A stretch of 64,000 bases of DNA from Mesobacillus subterraneus (GCF_023715485.1 NZ_JAMBOF010000010.1:62001-126000); one strand, 5' to 3'; counted from the stretch's first letter, positions 50,284 through 59,507 are shown. Numbers and translations are program-made. The notes: generated by a model not told the origin, from the sequence alone.

Positions 50284-51861
50284 TCAGCTATGCAAACTCC
50301 CTCTCAACCATGCCCGTTGCCGGAAAGGTCCAATAGGAACCTGGATTAAACTTGTTTTATTTTCTAGATTCATATTATAAATTTCATCACTCTTTTTCGC
50401 GGCAAACCCTAGAAGCGGGTGTCCTCCAAATCCAAGTGCAGATGCAGCTAATAGTAACCGCTGAACCAGCATCCCTGCTTCCATTTGCAGAATACGATAG
50501 CCTCTGTACCCTAATTCTTTTCTATAAAAATCCTTGTCTCCTGCAACATGCAGGGTAAGCGGTACCTGCAGCAAATTCACATTATCCAGTGACAAGGCTC
50601 CTTGTAAATGGAGTCGATGATCTCCCTGGAGAATTTCTCTTAATGAATGTTCAGTATGGTCGTAATAGTAGGCTCCATTTGGAATGCCTTCAACATTATA
50701 AAGACATCCATAAATTGAAACACGAGATTCATTTTTGATAAACGTTGTATCCAAATCATTTCTATAGGTGAATGATGATGCCGCCTCCTGCAGCAGAGTG
50801 GCCAGCTGCTGAAGGCTTACCTTCCCCATTACGAAATCCATCTCCGGAGAAAATCGATTTCTGCTTGCATCAGCCAGATCATACGACAATGGCTCCATAT
50901 GAGGTAGTTCTACTTGAGGACCTTCATATTCTATACTCGGCCGACTATGGATATTCTGCCAGGAAAGTGTGGACTCTAGCATGGATGCTTTATTCAAGGC
51001 TGTTACCATCTGATAGTCTTTAATAGTTCGTGAACGTTCATAGTGTTCAGCGGCTATTGATGCCAATTCAAGTTTTAACTCTTCTGCAGTTAACTTTCCG
51101 TCTAATTCTCGTCCGCCAGTAGACCAGTTCGTCGCTTCCACGGATAGGGGGATTACTGAATATACGGTCTCCTCATCGTCATCTAGTCCTAACAGGTGAT
51201 TAATCGCCGAATCCAGAAATTGAAAGTACACCCCGGAGGCAAAGCCAAACCGTTTTGCTGTTTCCAGTAACTGCCCCATCATTACACCAGCGTCCAGCCC
51301 TTGCAGGCGGTAGGAGAAGTTATTGTATTTAAAGAAATTTTTCCAAAACCTGGTTGATACGAAAACAGCACCAAAACAAGATGAAACATCACAACGGCTT
51401 CCGAGAGCGCGGGATAGATAGGAATCAAAGTCTCCTTCTCTAAGCAACACCAGGCTGTGGTGTGCTGCTTGATAATGGTACACTCCATCAGGCAAACCAT
51501 TTACCTTCAGATACATATAAAGTTCGTTTGGATACAGCCCGCCACCAGAAGGAGCGAACCGCCGGCCGGATTGCATTGGGTACGAATCATGCTCATTAGA
51601 ATCGTCAGGATATACGGACTGGCTGACCTGGGTAACGCCAAACACATACCAGAGAAAATGACCGATTCTGTCTAGATCCGGCTTTGCAGGTTCTTGATTT
51701 TCAACCAGGCTAAGTGGTACTTCCGCAGATAATGGAATCACTGGCAAACCACGGTAAAGCTTATTTGAAAGAGGCGCATCATCCCAATCTACTTCCCAGT
51801 TAGGCTGATTGGCACGATCAATATTAAATTGCAGATTATGCAAAAATTCTTCCAGATTCAT
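50284..51861 (-). CDS. SagB-type thiazole/oxazole dehydrogenase (tandem)
   Basis: 525 residues with two nitroreductase-like SagB domains. In the first, RRFAPSGGGLYPNELYMYLK (FMN loop) and LQGLDAGVMMGQLLETAKRFG are typical; the second half repeats them as YGCLYNVEGIPNGAYYYD and LQMEAGMLVQRLLLAASALGFGGHPL. SagB oxidises azolines made by the cyclodehydratase to thiazoles or oxazoles using FMN. It is the last gene of the cluster, 23 bases after the YcaO gene, with AGGAGG before the ATG. The two halves may differ, so only one may be catalytic. Confidence 0.9.
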   Translation of the reverse strand: MNLEEFLHNLQFNIDRANQPNWEVDWDDAPLSNKLYRGLPVIPLSAEVPLSLVENQEPAKPDLDRIGHFLWYVFGVTQVSQSVYPDDSNEHDSYPMQSGRRFAPSGGGLYPNELYMYLKVNGLPDGVYHYQAAHHSLVLLREGDFDSYLSRALGSRCDVSSCFGAVFVSTRFWKNFFKYNNFSYRLQGLDAGVMMGQLLETAKRFGFASGVYFQFLDSAINHLLGLDDDEETVYSVIPLSVEATNWSTGGRELDGKLTAEELKLELASIAAEHYERSRTIKDYQMVTALNKASMLESTLSWQNIHSRPSIEYEGPQVELPHMEPLSYDLADASRNRFSPEMDFVMGKVSLQQLATLLQEAASSFTYRNDLDTTFIKNESRVSIYGCLYNVEGIPNGAYYYDHTEHSLREILQGDHRLHLQGALSLDNVNLLQVPLTLHVAGDKDFYRKELGYRGYRILQMEAGMLVQRLLLAASALGFGGHPLLGFAAKKSDEIYNMNLENKTSLIQVPIGPFRQRAWLRGSLHS

Positions 51862-51884
51862 CCTCTTTACCTCCTAGTAACTCC

Positions 51885-53831
51885 TTAAGGGAACGGATGC
51901 GGTTGGCGATTGAGCTGCTCAAAGGTCAATGGCTGATCTGTATACCCTAGTTTCATTGGAACGTTAAGTACCCTTTCTAGTCCCGTCAGACGGGTTAGAT
52001 GATGACCGAACGTCATCGGGAGCATCCCAGGAATCAAAACTTTCACGCAGGATAGTCCGTTTCTTTTCAATTCTGGTGCAGTTTGGTCCACGACAATTAC
52101 ATCGAGATTCAGCCCTCGGAATACTTGGAGTATATCTTTTAAGTCATCCGTCAGATCTGCGTGCGTTGATTTCCACTTGAATTCCTCTTTAAAGCTCCTC
52201 ATTGGCTCGTTGTCATCCATCAAGAAATTGAAACGCTCTTCTGCCTGCGGTAAACCGTACAGCATGCCGTGGTCATCCATTTGCCTCACAAGAGAATCAT
52301 CATGCAGCATTTGTTCAAATTTCTCCTTGTTTGACTCAAATTTCTCATCAAGGTTCAGCATCATGCCAGCAAGCTCCTGAATTGCGCTTTTCGCAGCTCT
52401 TACAGGATCCAGATGGGCTCCTGCAGCAAGGATTAGATTCAATCCCTTATCCTTCCCGTTTTTTGCCATTGCCCAGACACTTGGGATGCCGTGCTCCATC
52501 GTAGAATTATACAAATAAAGATCATACCCTGCGACCGCCCGCATACGTTCGATCATTAATTGCAGCTCTTCGTCATCAGCAGTAAGCGGATCAAGACGAG
52601 GCAGCTTCAACTGCGCATACCAGCTTAAAAGAAACGAATCCCGTTCCACTACTTCCATGATTCCGTAAAAAATGGCCTCCTCCCTGCTTCCGCCCAGAGC
52701 GCATCCATTTGACGTTTCATAGACAAAACCTGCAGAACCACAGCCCAAACTGTAATAGGCAAGGAGCTCCGGGACGAGAATCGGACGCTCATCTATTAGT
52801 GAATAACCCCATACCCAATCAATCGGTCGGTCAGGATCAAACTTCTGAAACGGGAATCCAGGCAATGCATACTGTTCCTCAGTATGGACTCCAACCTTTA
52901 GCGGGTTGAGGGCGTGTTCCTCCAGATTCCGGTAACTGTCATGGATGACAGTCCGCTTGCCGCGTGGTTCTAGACCGCAATGTCGCTCTAAACCTTCCAA
53001 AATGGCTGTCAACTCGCTATCTGCATAAACTTGAGTCCGTCCCGCCGTTCCTTCATCCCCTGAGAACATTGGCAGGTTGACACTGGCATCGGCAAATGGC
53101 GTTACCAGGTCATACATTTTGCTATTAAAAAGCCCCATGCGATTATCCAGATAGTCTTTATCAAGCACTTTTTTCAGCTCACCTAAAGGAGTGCAGCGGT
53201 AACTGTCTGCAGTGATTTTCGGACTTTGTTGCAGGGAAATTTGTGCCAGCTCTGGTGAATCGTCTGGCAATTGACTGCAATACTGGCATAACGAGTCGGG
53301 AATGAAGGTATGCCAGGAACTATTCAAGGTTTTTAAGTCGGTTAAATATACCCGTCCTTCCGAATGAGCCTGTTCATTCCCTAGAATTCTGCTAACCTCC
53401 GACACGATCAGGTGAGTTAGTTGTAAAAGTCCGGTATTAGAAGCCCACGGATCAGCTTTGATTCCTCCGTCAAAAGCCAGCTTTTGCTGTACCTGCTGCA
53501 TCTCGTTTCGATCATGTCCTCCAAGCAGGCGTCTCAGGTCAGCACATTGAGAGCAGCCCGGTTTGTTTGGGCGAACGAGAGGGCCGACTACACCTTCTCC
53601 AAACGAAACGAAGCCTCGCAGCCATGGTATGGAAGTCTGTTTCATCCATTCTTCCGCCTTTTGATGATGAGCTGGATTCCAGGCATCATCCAATACCAGG
53701 ACCAAATCAGTTTTTTCCGGGACTTTTTTTTCATAATCTGTCATCCGAAAAATTGGATAGCGGGCTGACAGTTCTGCGCATACCCTATCTGCCAGCCATC
53801 CTTCTCCTACTATCACCACGAAGGATTTCAT
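51885..53831 (-). CDS. Fused leader-binding/cyclodehydratase and YcaO protein (TOMM synthetase)
   Basis: 648 residues. The N-terminal region (1-about 230) is the leader-binding ThiF-like/C-type domain, with zinc-type CxxC pairs at residues 93-96 (CSQC) and 182-185 (CQYC). The YcaO domain follows (FADASVNLPMFSGDEGTAGR; NGCALGGSREEAIFYGIMEVVERDSFLLSWYAQ, the ATP-binding E-x-x-E-R-D). It ends in P-H-P-F-P, the C-terminal proline motif that points into the active site. It makes azoline rings from the Cys residues of the precursor with ATP. It overlaps the maturation gene by ATGA and is coupled to it. Confidence 0.94.
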   Translation of the reverse strand: MKSFVVIVGEGWLADRVCAELSARYPIFRMTDYEKKVPEKTDLVLVLDDAWNPAHHQKAEEWMKQTSIPWLRGFVSFGEGVVGPLVRPNKPGCSQCADLRRLLGGHDRNEMQQVQQKLAFDGGIKADPWASNTGLLQLTHLIVSEVSRILGNEQAHSEGRVYLTDLKTLNSSWHTFIPDSLCQYCSQLPDDSPELAQISLQQSPKITADSYRCTPLGELKKVLDKDYLDNRMGLFNSKMYDLVTPFADASVNLPMFSGDEGTAGRTQVYADSELTAILEGLERHCGLEPRGKRTVIHDSYRNLEEHALNPLKVGVHTEEQYALPGFPFQKFDPDRPIDWVWGYSLIDERPILVPELLAYYSLGCGSAGFVYETSNGCALGGSREEAIFYGIMEVVERDSFLLSWYAQLKLPRLDPLTADDEELQLMIERMRAVAGYDLYLYNSTMEHGIPSVWAMAKNGKDKGLNLILAAGAHLDPVRAAKSAIQELAGMMLNLDEKFESNKEKFEQMLHDDSLVRQMDDHGMLYGLPQAEERFNFLMDDNEPMRSFKEEFKWKSTHADLTDDLKDILQVFRGLNLDVIVVDQTAPELKRNGLSCVKVLIPGMLPMTFGHHLTRLTGLERVLNVPMKLGYTDQPLTFEQLNRQPHPFP

Positions 53832-55747
53832 TGTAATTCCTCCTCTCGCAGCAATACAGCAAACACCCCTTCTAGTTCCTCTTTGAGTTCAGGTTCAAGA
53901 CCTAATTCGTAAACCATTAACTGCTTTCGATTCCTTTTTAAGGTTTCCAGTGCTTCTTTAATGATCTCCGGTTGGATCCTTTCTTCACAACCAGGAATTT
54001 CAATGCTCCGCTTATCTCTTTCATCTAGACGAATGGATGAGTCCTCCAAAGCTAATGCATTGCATGAATCTGAATGGTTCTGAGCTTTGAAAAGTGCATT
54101 CTGCAAAGACTTTCTTAGCGCCATGGTGATGTTTAGATCGGTATTGCCATACCACCCATCTCTTGTGCAAACATATACGGTCGGGAATCCGTTCACTTCT
54201 TTTCCTAAACCGATCTTTGGCTCTCCTTGCATCGTGGTAAGTGCATCTAAATAGAAACGGCACCTATCATCCTCAACACGATCTAACTGCACACGGAAAA
54301 CTGTATTCTTTTGCTGAAGCTGTTGTTTTTTTAGCTCCTCCGTCAAACACTTCTGAAAACCGCGGCCCATACATTCCGCAAATGTTTCTCCTGTTCCGAT
54401 ACCGAGCATTTCATTTCTTTGAAGGGGTACAATTAAATTGGCAAATGTTGAAGCATAATCCTCAATCCCGGTTAGCCCCGCTTCCCTTCTTGCCTCTTCA
54501 TGGGTCATACCGTTACAGATCATCTCAGCTAGCAGTTGCGCTGGACCTTCTGACAATGGATTCACTGGCTGGACACGGCATTGTGCTAGTGGCAGCTGCT
54601 TTGAATCTCCTTCCTCCCATATATGAAAAAGCCCAGTTTCCTTTGACGTTAGAAGGCTGAAGAAATATAACAATTTACCTGGCTCTGCTCTTTCTAAGCC
54701 ATGTTTTAGCCGCGTTTCCAGACTTTCTACACCTTCAACTGTGATTTTTCCTGTCTCCAGTGGATGTGGTACAAACGAATGCCAGCTTCCTTCATGAGTC
54801 TCTAAATCCAGGAGGAAAATTCTATTTCTCTGATTTGGCTTTGTTACTCCAGTAATCTCTTTATATAATTCAAATACGATTATATTCGCCAACATGGATC
54901 CGGAAATTGCTGAGCCAGCAGGAAATGGCTGTTTTTCTGCTAAGACTGAAGAGTGCAAGCGCCGCCAGGCAGAATCCCAACCCGCTTCAGTATCTGGATG
55001 AACGATAGGGCCTCCTATTCCAGCCCTCTTGTGGCAAACAGCCGGAACAAACAACTTTTTATCTGCACGGCAAATAGCATGGAGAAGCTCCAGTTCCCCT
55101 AAGTTCTCTCCCTGCGTAACATACAAAATTGAATCGAAAGGTTTTAACGTCTCCCTCCATCCGTCCTCACTTAAAGTGACTTCCTCCAGCTCCACCTCCG
55201 GATCCGTTTTCCGGGCATGGTCAATGAGTTCATTCAGTCGACCTCTATTCGTCGAAACCTCATCGGTAATGAGCACCTGAAGCTTTGCCAATCCAGATTC
55301 AATCAGCGAAGAAACCAATGAAGTCAAAAAAGGACCAGATCCCACTGCCAGAACATTCGCTTGGCGATAGGCTTCAAACCTGAAAGCCCCAGAACCGGCT
55401 AAACTGTCCACAAATTCAATTTGAGACGCGAATTTTTTCACAACATGTTCAGGCAGTTGATGTGGAAGGTCCTTGCTCACATCTCGTACAAACTCATTCC
55501 GGTACAAAACTTCAGCAATCTCAAGTACCCGGTCCTTATAAGGTCCAGGCAATCCATTCGTCAAATACTCAAGCGAATACTCCCCATTGAACATCGGCAG
55601 CAGCTTCTCTACCCATTGATCAATTCCACTTCCTTGAATCCGGAAGGAACATTGGTTATTCCGAAAATAAACGCCGCTATTTGGTTCCGTGAGATAAAAC
55701 GTGTCCCTCTTCACTTTTAATCGCATAGAAGGCTCCAATTTTTCCAT
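53828..55747 (-). CDS. Putative thiazole-containing bacteriocin maturation protein (heterocycloanthracin type)
   Basis: 639 residues, first of the three-gene processing operon. The chain has an N-terminal ocin-type domain (LKVKRDTFYLTEPNSGVYFR and a QFxxxGxxxWVEKLLPML-like repeat), then a ThiF-like Rossmann segment (ANVLAVGSGPFLTSLV), and a C-terminal helical part. This is the family found with SagB and YcaO genes in heterocycloanthracin clusters of Bacillus. Its exact reaction is unknown; leader recognition or E1-like scaffolding is likely. AAAGGAGG precedes the ATG; it lies 176 bases from the precursor gene. Confidence 0.88.
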   Translation of the reverse strand: MEKLEPSMRLKVKRDTFYLTEPNSGVYFRNNQCSFRIQGSGIDQWVEKLLPMFNGEYSLEYLTNGLPGPYKDRVLEIAEVLYRNEFVRDVSKDLPHQLPEHVVKKFASQIEFVDSLAGSGAFRFEAYRQANVLAVGSGPFLTSLVSSLIESGLAKLQVLITDEVSTNRGRLNELIDHARKTDPEVELEEVTLSEDGWRETLKPFDSILYVTQGENLGELELLHAICRADKKLFVPAVCHKRAGIGGPIVHPDTEAGWDSAWRRLHSSVLAEKQPFPAGSAISGSMLANIIVFELYKEITGVTKPNQRNRIFLLDLETHEGSWHSFVPHPLETGKITVEGVESLETRLKHGLERAEPGKLLYFFSLLTSKETGLFHIWEEGDSKQLPLAQCRVQPVNPLSEGPAQLLAEMICNGMTHEEARREAGLTGIEDYASTFANLIVPLQRNEMLGIGTGETFAECMGRGFQKCLTEELKKQQLQQKNTVFRVQLDRVEDDRCRFYLDALTTMQGEPKIGLGKEVNGFPTVYVCTRDGWYGNTDLNITMALRKSLQNALFKAQNHSDSCNALALEDSSIRLDERDKRSIEIPGCEERIQPEIIKEALETLKRNRKQLMVYELGLEPELKEELEGVFAVLLREEELQ

Positions 55748-55847
55748 ACCGCTCCTCCTTTGCCCCTGCTGACCTCATCTTTTTTTTGACTGTCATAATC
55801 ATCGTATGTATCTCAATTTGTCCCTTATGTCATATATTCCAAAGAAA

Positions 55848-55887
55848 GAATAGCCCCTGTGCAGACTGCTTGCAGGGGCTATTTTTA
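55848..55887. terminator. Hairpin between precursor and processing genes, likely attenuator
   Basis: AATAGCCCCTG and CAGGGGCTATT pair perfectly (11 bp) around a 12-base loop, T-tract on the plus strand and T-rich on the minus. On the minus strand it lies 37 bases after the precursor gene and 100 bases before the processing operon, so it probably lets much precursor mRNA stop here while some reads on. Confidence 0.75.
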
Positions 55888-55923
55888 TAAAAAAATACTT
55901 ACTTTTATACCTTATTTATCGTC

Positions 55924-56217
55924 TTAACGATGGCAGCGTCCGCAACCGCCACAGCCTCCACAACGACCGCAGCCTCCACATCGGCCACAGCCTCCGCAAC
56001 GGAAGCAACCGCCACAACGGAAACAGCCAAAGCAGCTAAAGAAAGGGAAACCGAAACCGAAGCCAAAACATCCTCCAAAACCGCCGCCTAAACCTACACC
56101 GAAAATCCGTTCGTCACCAGCATTATAATACTGATTTTGATCCCATGTGACTGGCTGGGTTGCCTGGAAATCACTCACATTAAGTCTTTGTAGTTCACTG
56201 TGAAAATCATTCATCAT
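55924..56217 (-). CDS. Heterocycloanthracin/sonorensin-like Cys-repeat bacteriocin precursor
   Basis: 97 residues. The leader (about 1-40, MMNDFHSELQRLNVSDFQAT start) is acidic/neutral and ends near DERIFGVGLGGG. The core has 13 Cys: Cys50, then 12 at strict period three from Cys62 to Cys95, in the pattern C-x-x with G/R/F between (FGCFRCGGC, GRCGGC). The stretch 51-61 is Phe/Gly-rich. The cluster's SagB/YcaO enzymes should turn these Cys into thiazoles. GGAGG is eight bases before the ATG. It agrees with the heterocycloanthracin family known in Bacillus. Its start is immediately downstream of the large 52-bp array. Confidence 0.9.
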   Translation of the reverse strand: MMNDFHSELQRLNVSDFQATQPVTWDQNQYYNAGDERIFGVGLGGGFGGCFGFGFGFPFFSCFGCFRCGGCFRCGGCGRCGGCGRCGGCGGCGRCHR

Positions 56218-56426
56218 CTACATAACCTCCCAAACTATTTACCATTGGCTCTCGAAACAAGAAACAAAAACAGTCGAGCTTCCCACGAAAGCTTTTGTAT
56301 ACAAGATAAACACATTCATAATTGAGAATACTCCCCAACAATTTATGTACTCTGGATGGGTATTGCTACTGATACAAAAGCCTAATTTGGTTGGATACTA
56401 AAAGAATGCTGAATGTACAAACAAAT
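56218..56426 (-). other. Promoter region of the bacteriocin precursor
   Basis: About 210 bases between the precursor ATG and the second 52-bp array. No confident sigma-A pair was fixed, but the transcript of the precursor must start here or inside the array. Confidence 0.35.
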
Positions 56427-57474
56427 CAAAATGTCTAAGAAAGGGGTTTTATTGGACATTTCGGGATGAGGTCGAAGTCAAAATGTCTAAGAAAGAGATT
56501 TTATTGGACATTTCGGGATGGGGTCGGAGTCAAAATGTCTAAGAAAGAGGTTTTATTGGACATTTCGGGATACGGTCGGTGTCAAAATGTCTAAGAAAGA
56601 GGTTTTAATAGACATTTCGGGAGGTGGTCGGTGTCAAAATGTCTAAGAAAGATGTTTTAATAGACATTTCGGGAGGTGGTCGAATGCAAAATGTCTAAGA
56701 AAGATGTTTTAATAGACATTTCGGGAGGTGGTCGAATGCAAAATGTCTAAGAAAGAGTTTTAATAGACATTTCGGGAGGTGGTCGAATGCAAAATGTCTA
56801 AGAAAGAGATTTTACTGGAAATTTCGGGATGTGGTCGAAGTCAAAATGTCTAAGAAAGAGATTTTATTGGACATTTCGGGTTGTGGTCGAATTCAAAATG
56901 TCTAAGAAAGAGGTTTTATTGGACATTTCGGGAGGTGGTCGAAGTCAAAATGTCTAAGAAAGAGGTTTTAATGGACATTTAGGATTGTGGTCGAAGTCAA
57001 AATGTCTAAGAAAGAGGTTTTATTGGACATTTAGGATTGTGGTCGAATTCAAAATGTCTAAGAAAGGGGTTCTATTGGACATTTCGGGTTGTGGTCGAAG
57101 TCAAAATGTCTAAGAACGAGGTTTTATTGGACATTTCGGGATGTGGTCGAAGTCAAAATGTCTAAGAACGAGGTTTTATTGGACATTTCGGGATGTTGTC
57201 GGAGTCAAAATGTCTAAGAAAGAGGTTTTATTGGACATTTCGGGATGTGGTCGAAGTCAAAATGTCTAAGAAACAGGTTTTATTGGACATTTCGGGATGC
57301 GGTCGGAGTCAAAATGTCTAAGAAAGCGGTTTTTTTGGACATTTCGGGATGGGGTCGGAGTCAAAATGTCTAAGAAAGGGGTTTTAATAGACATTTCAGG
57401 ATGTGGTCGGAGTCAAAATGTCTAAGAAAGATGTTTTAATAGACATTTCGGGAGGTGGTCGGTGTCAAAATGTC
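56427..57474. repeat. Tandem array of 52-bp hairpin units (array 2)
   Basis: Twenty full units and a partial one begin CAAAATGTC at 56427, 56479, 56531, 56583, 56635, 56687, 56739, 56790, 56842, 56894, and so on to 57414 and 57466. All steps are 52 bp except one of 51 (a one-base deletion in the seventh unit). Each unit holds a 27-nt hairpin TGTCTAAGAAA-GAGGT-TTTATTGGACA, variable at a few positions (TTTAATAGACA), with a linker CGGGATGTGGTCGAAGT-like sequence. No ORF can read through because 52 is not a multiple of three. Confidence 0.96.
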
Positions 57475-57489
57475 ATCAAAAAATGATCA

Positions 57490-57517
57490 TAAAAAGCACC
57501 TGATCTCACAGGTGCTT
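57490..57517 (-). terminator. Terminator of the V4R-STAS gene
   Basis: AGCACCTG and CAGGTGCT pair around TGATCTC-type loop bases and are followed by TTTTTATG on the minus strand. Confidence 0.9.
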
Positions 57518-57525
57518 CACAGTAC

Positions 57526-58542
57526 TTACACTATTCTTCGCCCGCTTTTACCAAGAGCGTAATAAATTCCATGCTGAAGTGATTGCAGGCATTCATACTT
57601 CTTAAGGCTGGTCATCGTTTGCGAGATTACCATTGCCAGTTCGGCTGATATTCCTACTAAAATTACTTCTACCCCAAGCAGACGAGCCGCGGAACCTAGA
57701 CGATCAATTAATTCAGCAGTATATTGCGATATGTCTTTGTTCAACCCTGTCAAATCCAATAGAACGTATTTGGCTTGATATTTTGGCAGGTTATTTAATG
57801 TGTTAACGATTAAATCTTCAGCACGGTCCTCATCATATCTTCCAATCAAAGGGACAACAACAATGCCATCAAGCACTGGAATCAGAGGTGAAGAAAGTTC
57901 CTTTACCAAATCCTGTAGCATTCTTGTTTTTTCTTCTACAAGGGCTTCTAGCTGTAAAATTTCTTGAGCTTCTTTTCTCCTTGCCATGTCGCGAATATTC
58001 TGCTGAATGTCAACCTCATATGGAAAATATTCAACAACAGTATAGGGATTAGTTTCACTTTGATGCTCAATGATTTTATACCAAAAACTCATGCCAAATA
58101 GACCTGTAAAAACACCCGCATAGTGTGAAGGCACAAATATCCCTTTTGGGTCCTTATTCCCTAATTGGTTCATTTTATATTCCCAGTCATCTTTAATGAA
58201 TAAGGTGAAATGCTTTGTATCCTCGTCCATTTTTTCTATTTTGACATATCCCCATCCAGCGGGTACGTATGTATTGGACAGCCAATCCACAACATTGGAG
58301 GTATTAATATCTTTCATCTCTTTAAATCCTTCGCCAACAATGATGCCCTGGCGGAACCCGGTAGTCTCTAATACCAGCTTCGTCGCCTCTACACCTGAGA
58401 TATCATTAATCGTATCAAAAAACGTTTTCATTGCCGAAACCCAGAAAAATACTACATCTCCACCCTCAAACAGTACTTCGCCGGTATTCAAATCCCACTT
58501 CAGTTCCACTCCGCCAACAACAATATCCTTTTTCATCTCCAT
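57526..58542 (-). CDS. V4R-like plus STAS domain protein
   Basis: 338 residues. Residues 1-190 resemble the V4R/4-vinyl reductase sensory domain (DTINDISGVEATKLVLETTGFRQGIIVGEGFKEM), a small-molecule binding fold. A helical/coiled linker (ARRKEAQEILQLEALVEEKTRML) leads to SSPLIPVLDG and a STAS domain ending in ILVGISAELAMVISQ. The LLDLTGLNKD strand ends as in RsbR-type STAS. The design is like RsbR, with V4R replacing the globin-type sensor, so it may feed a stressosome. No RsbS/T neighbours. The gene at 16259 has the same linker. Confidence 0.82.
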   Translation of the reverse strand: MEMKKDIVVGGVELKWDLNTGEVLFEGGDVVFFWVSAMKTFFDTINDISGVEATKLVLETTGFRQGIIVGEGFKEMKDINTSNVVDWLSNTYVPAGWGYVKIEKMDEDTKHFTLFIKDDWEYKMNQLGNKDPKGIFVPSHYAGVFTGLFGMSFWYKIIEHQSETNPYTVVEYFPYEVDIQQNIRDMARRKEAQEILQLEALVEEKTRMLQDLVKELSSPLIPVLDGIVVVPLIGRYDEDRAEDLIVNTLNNLPKYQAKYVLLDLTGLNKDISQYTAELIDRLGSAARLLGVEVILVGISAELAMVISQTMTSLKKYECLQSLQHGIYYALGKSGRRIV

Positions 58543-58707
58543 TTAAATTCACCCACTAGTCTTAGAGTATGTAATAAATTAAAGTAAATCGGGCATTATG
58601 TCTGTTATTCGCTTTTCACCAATTCTTTTCCTTCTAGTTTGGCGAATTTTTGGAAGTTGGGACATTTCTCATGCTTCCATTAACGATTGGTCATTATACA
58701 CAGAAAA

Positions 58708-58747
58708 GAAAAAACTCCTTAATCCAGCCGGAAATAAGGAGTTTTTT
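58708..58747. terminator. Terminator of the nucleoside phosphorylase gene
   Basis: AAAACTCCTTA and TAAGGAGTTTT pair around a 13-base loop, with TTTTTTC after on both sides. Confidence 0.9.
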
Positions 58748-58757
58748 CAGATGAATC

Positions 58758-59507
58758 TTATAACCTGGCTATCGCGTTTAATGCAATTTGCGCCTCTGCT
58801 TCGATCGCTTTAACGACTAGTTCTGTATGTGGATCGTATTCTTCTCTAAGCTCTGCATCGGCATAGCCATCGATTGCAAGGATAGCTCCGCTTTTTACGC
58901 CCTTTAACGAAGATATGACAAACAATGCGGCGTTTTCCATCTCTACCGCAAGGACGCCTGCCTTTTTGTATAACTGATGCGGGAAGTCAATGACACCGGA
59001 GTAAAAGGCATCCAAAGTCAGTGTAATTCCTTCCTTCACTTGTATATCCCCGCCGAAATCTTCAGCAGCATGACATAAAGCTTCTATTATATATCTGTCA
59101 GACACAGCCGGAAAACCAGGAGGAACGATTTGCTTTGTCAGGCCATCGGTGCTCACAGATGCTGTGCTGATCACAATGCTGCCTGGAGTTATTTCCTTTT
59201 GATAGGATCCTGCAGTTCCGACCCTGATTAAGTACTTTGCCCCGCCCATGATCAGTTCTTCAAAGCAAACTGCTGCGCCTGGTGCACCGACACCATGGCT
59301 TACAACCGCTACTTCCTTCCCATTCCACTTTCCCGAGTAGCTGTGATACTCGCGATTTTCTGCCAATAAGCTAGATTCTGTAAGCAATGAAGCAATCTTT
59401 TTGGCACGATTCGGATCGCCGCAGACAATCACTCGTTCAGGCAGATTTTCCGGGTTTATTTTTAGATTTGGCAGCTGTTTAGTCAAAATCTTTTCTCTCC
59501 CATTCAT
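58758..59507 (-). CDS. Nucleoside phosphorylase (uridine/purine type, PNP_UDP_1)
   Basis: 249 residues. Family signals: ERVIVCGDPNRAKKIA (phosphate-binding G-D-P-x-R), VVSHGVGAPGAAVCFEELI, RVGTAGSYQKEITPGSIVI, and AVEMENAALFVI (E-M-E for ribose). It cleaves nucleosides with phosphate. UDP versus PNP specificity is not fixed, though it is close to uridine phosphorylase. Its start overlaps the YuiH-like gene by 29 bases; a TTG six codons later is another possible start. It is the last gene of a nucleoside uptake operon, so it breaks down what the ABC transporter brings in. Confidence 0.9.
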   Translation of the reverse strand: MNGREKILTKQLPNLKINPENLPERVIVCGDPNRAKKIASLLTESSLLAENREYHSYSGKWNGKEVAVVSHGVGAPGAAVCFEELIMGGAKYLIRVGTAGSYQKEITPGSIVISTASVSTDGLTKQIVPPGFPAVSDRYIIEALCHAAEDFGGDIQVKEGITLTLDAFYSGVIDFPHQLYKKAGVLAVEMENAALFVISSLKGVKSGAILAIDGYADAELREEYDPHTELVVKAIEAEAQIALNAIARL

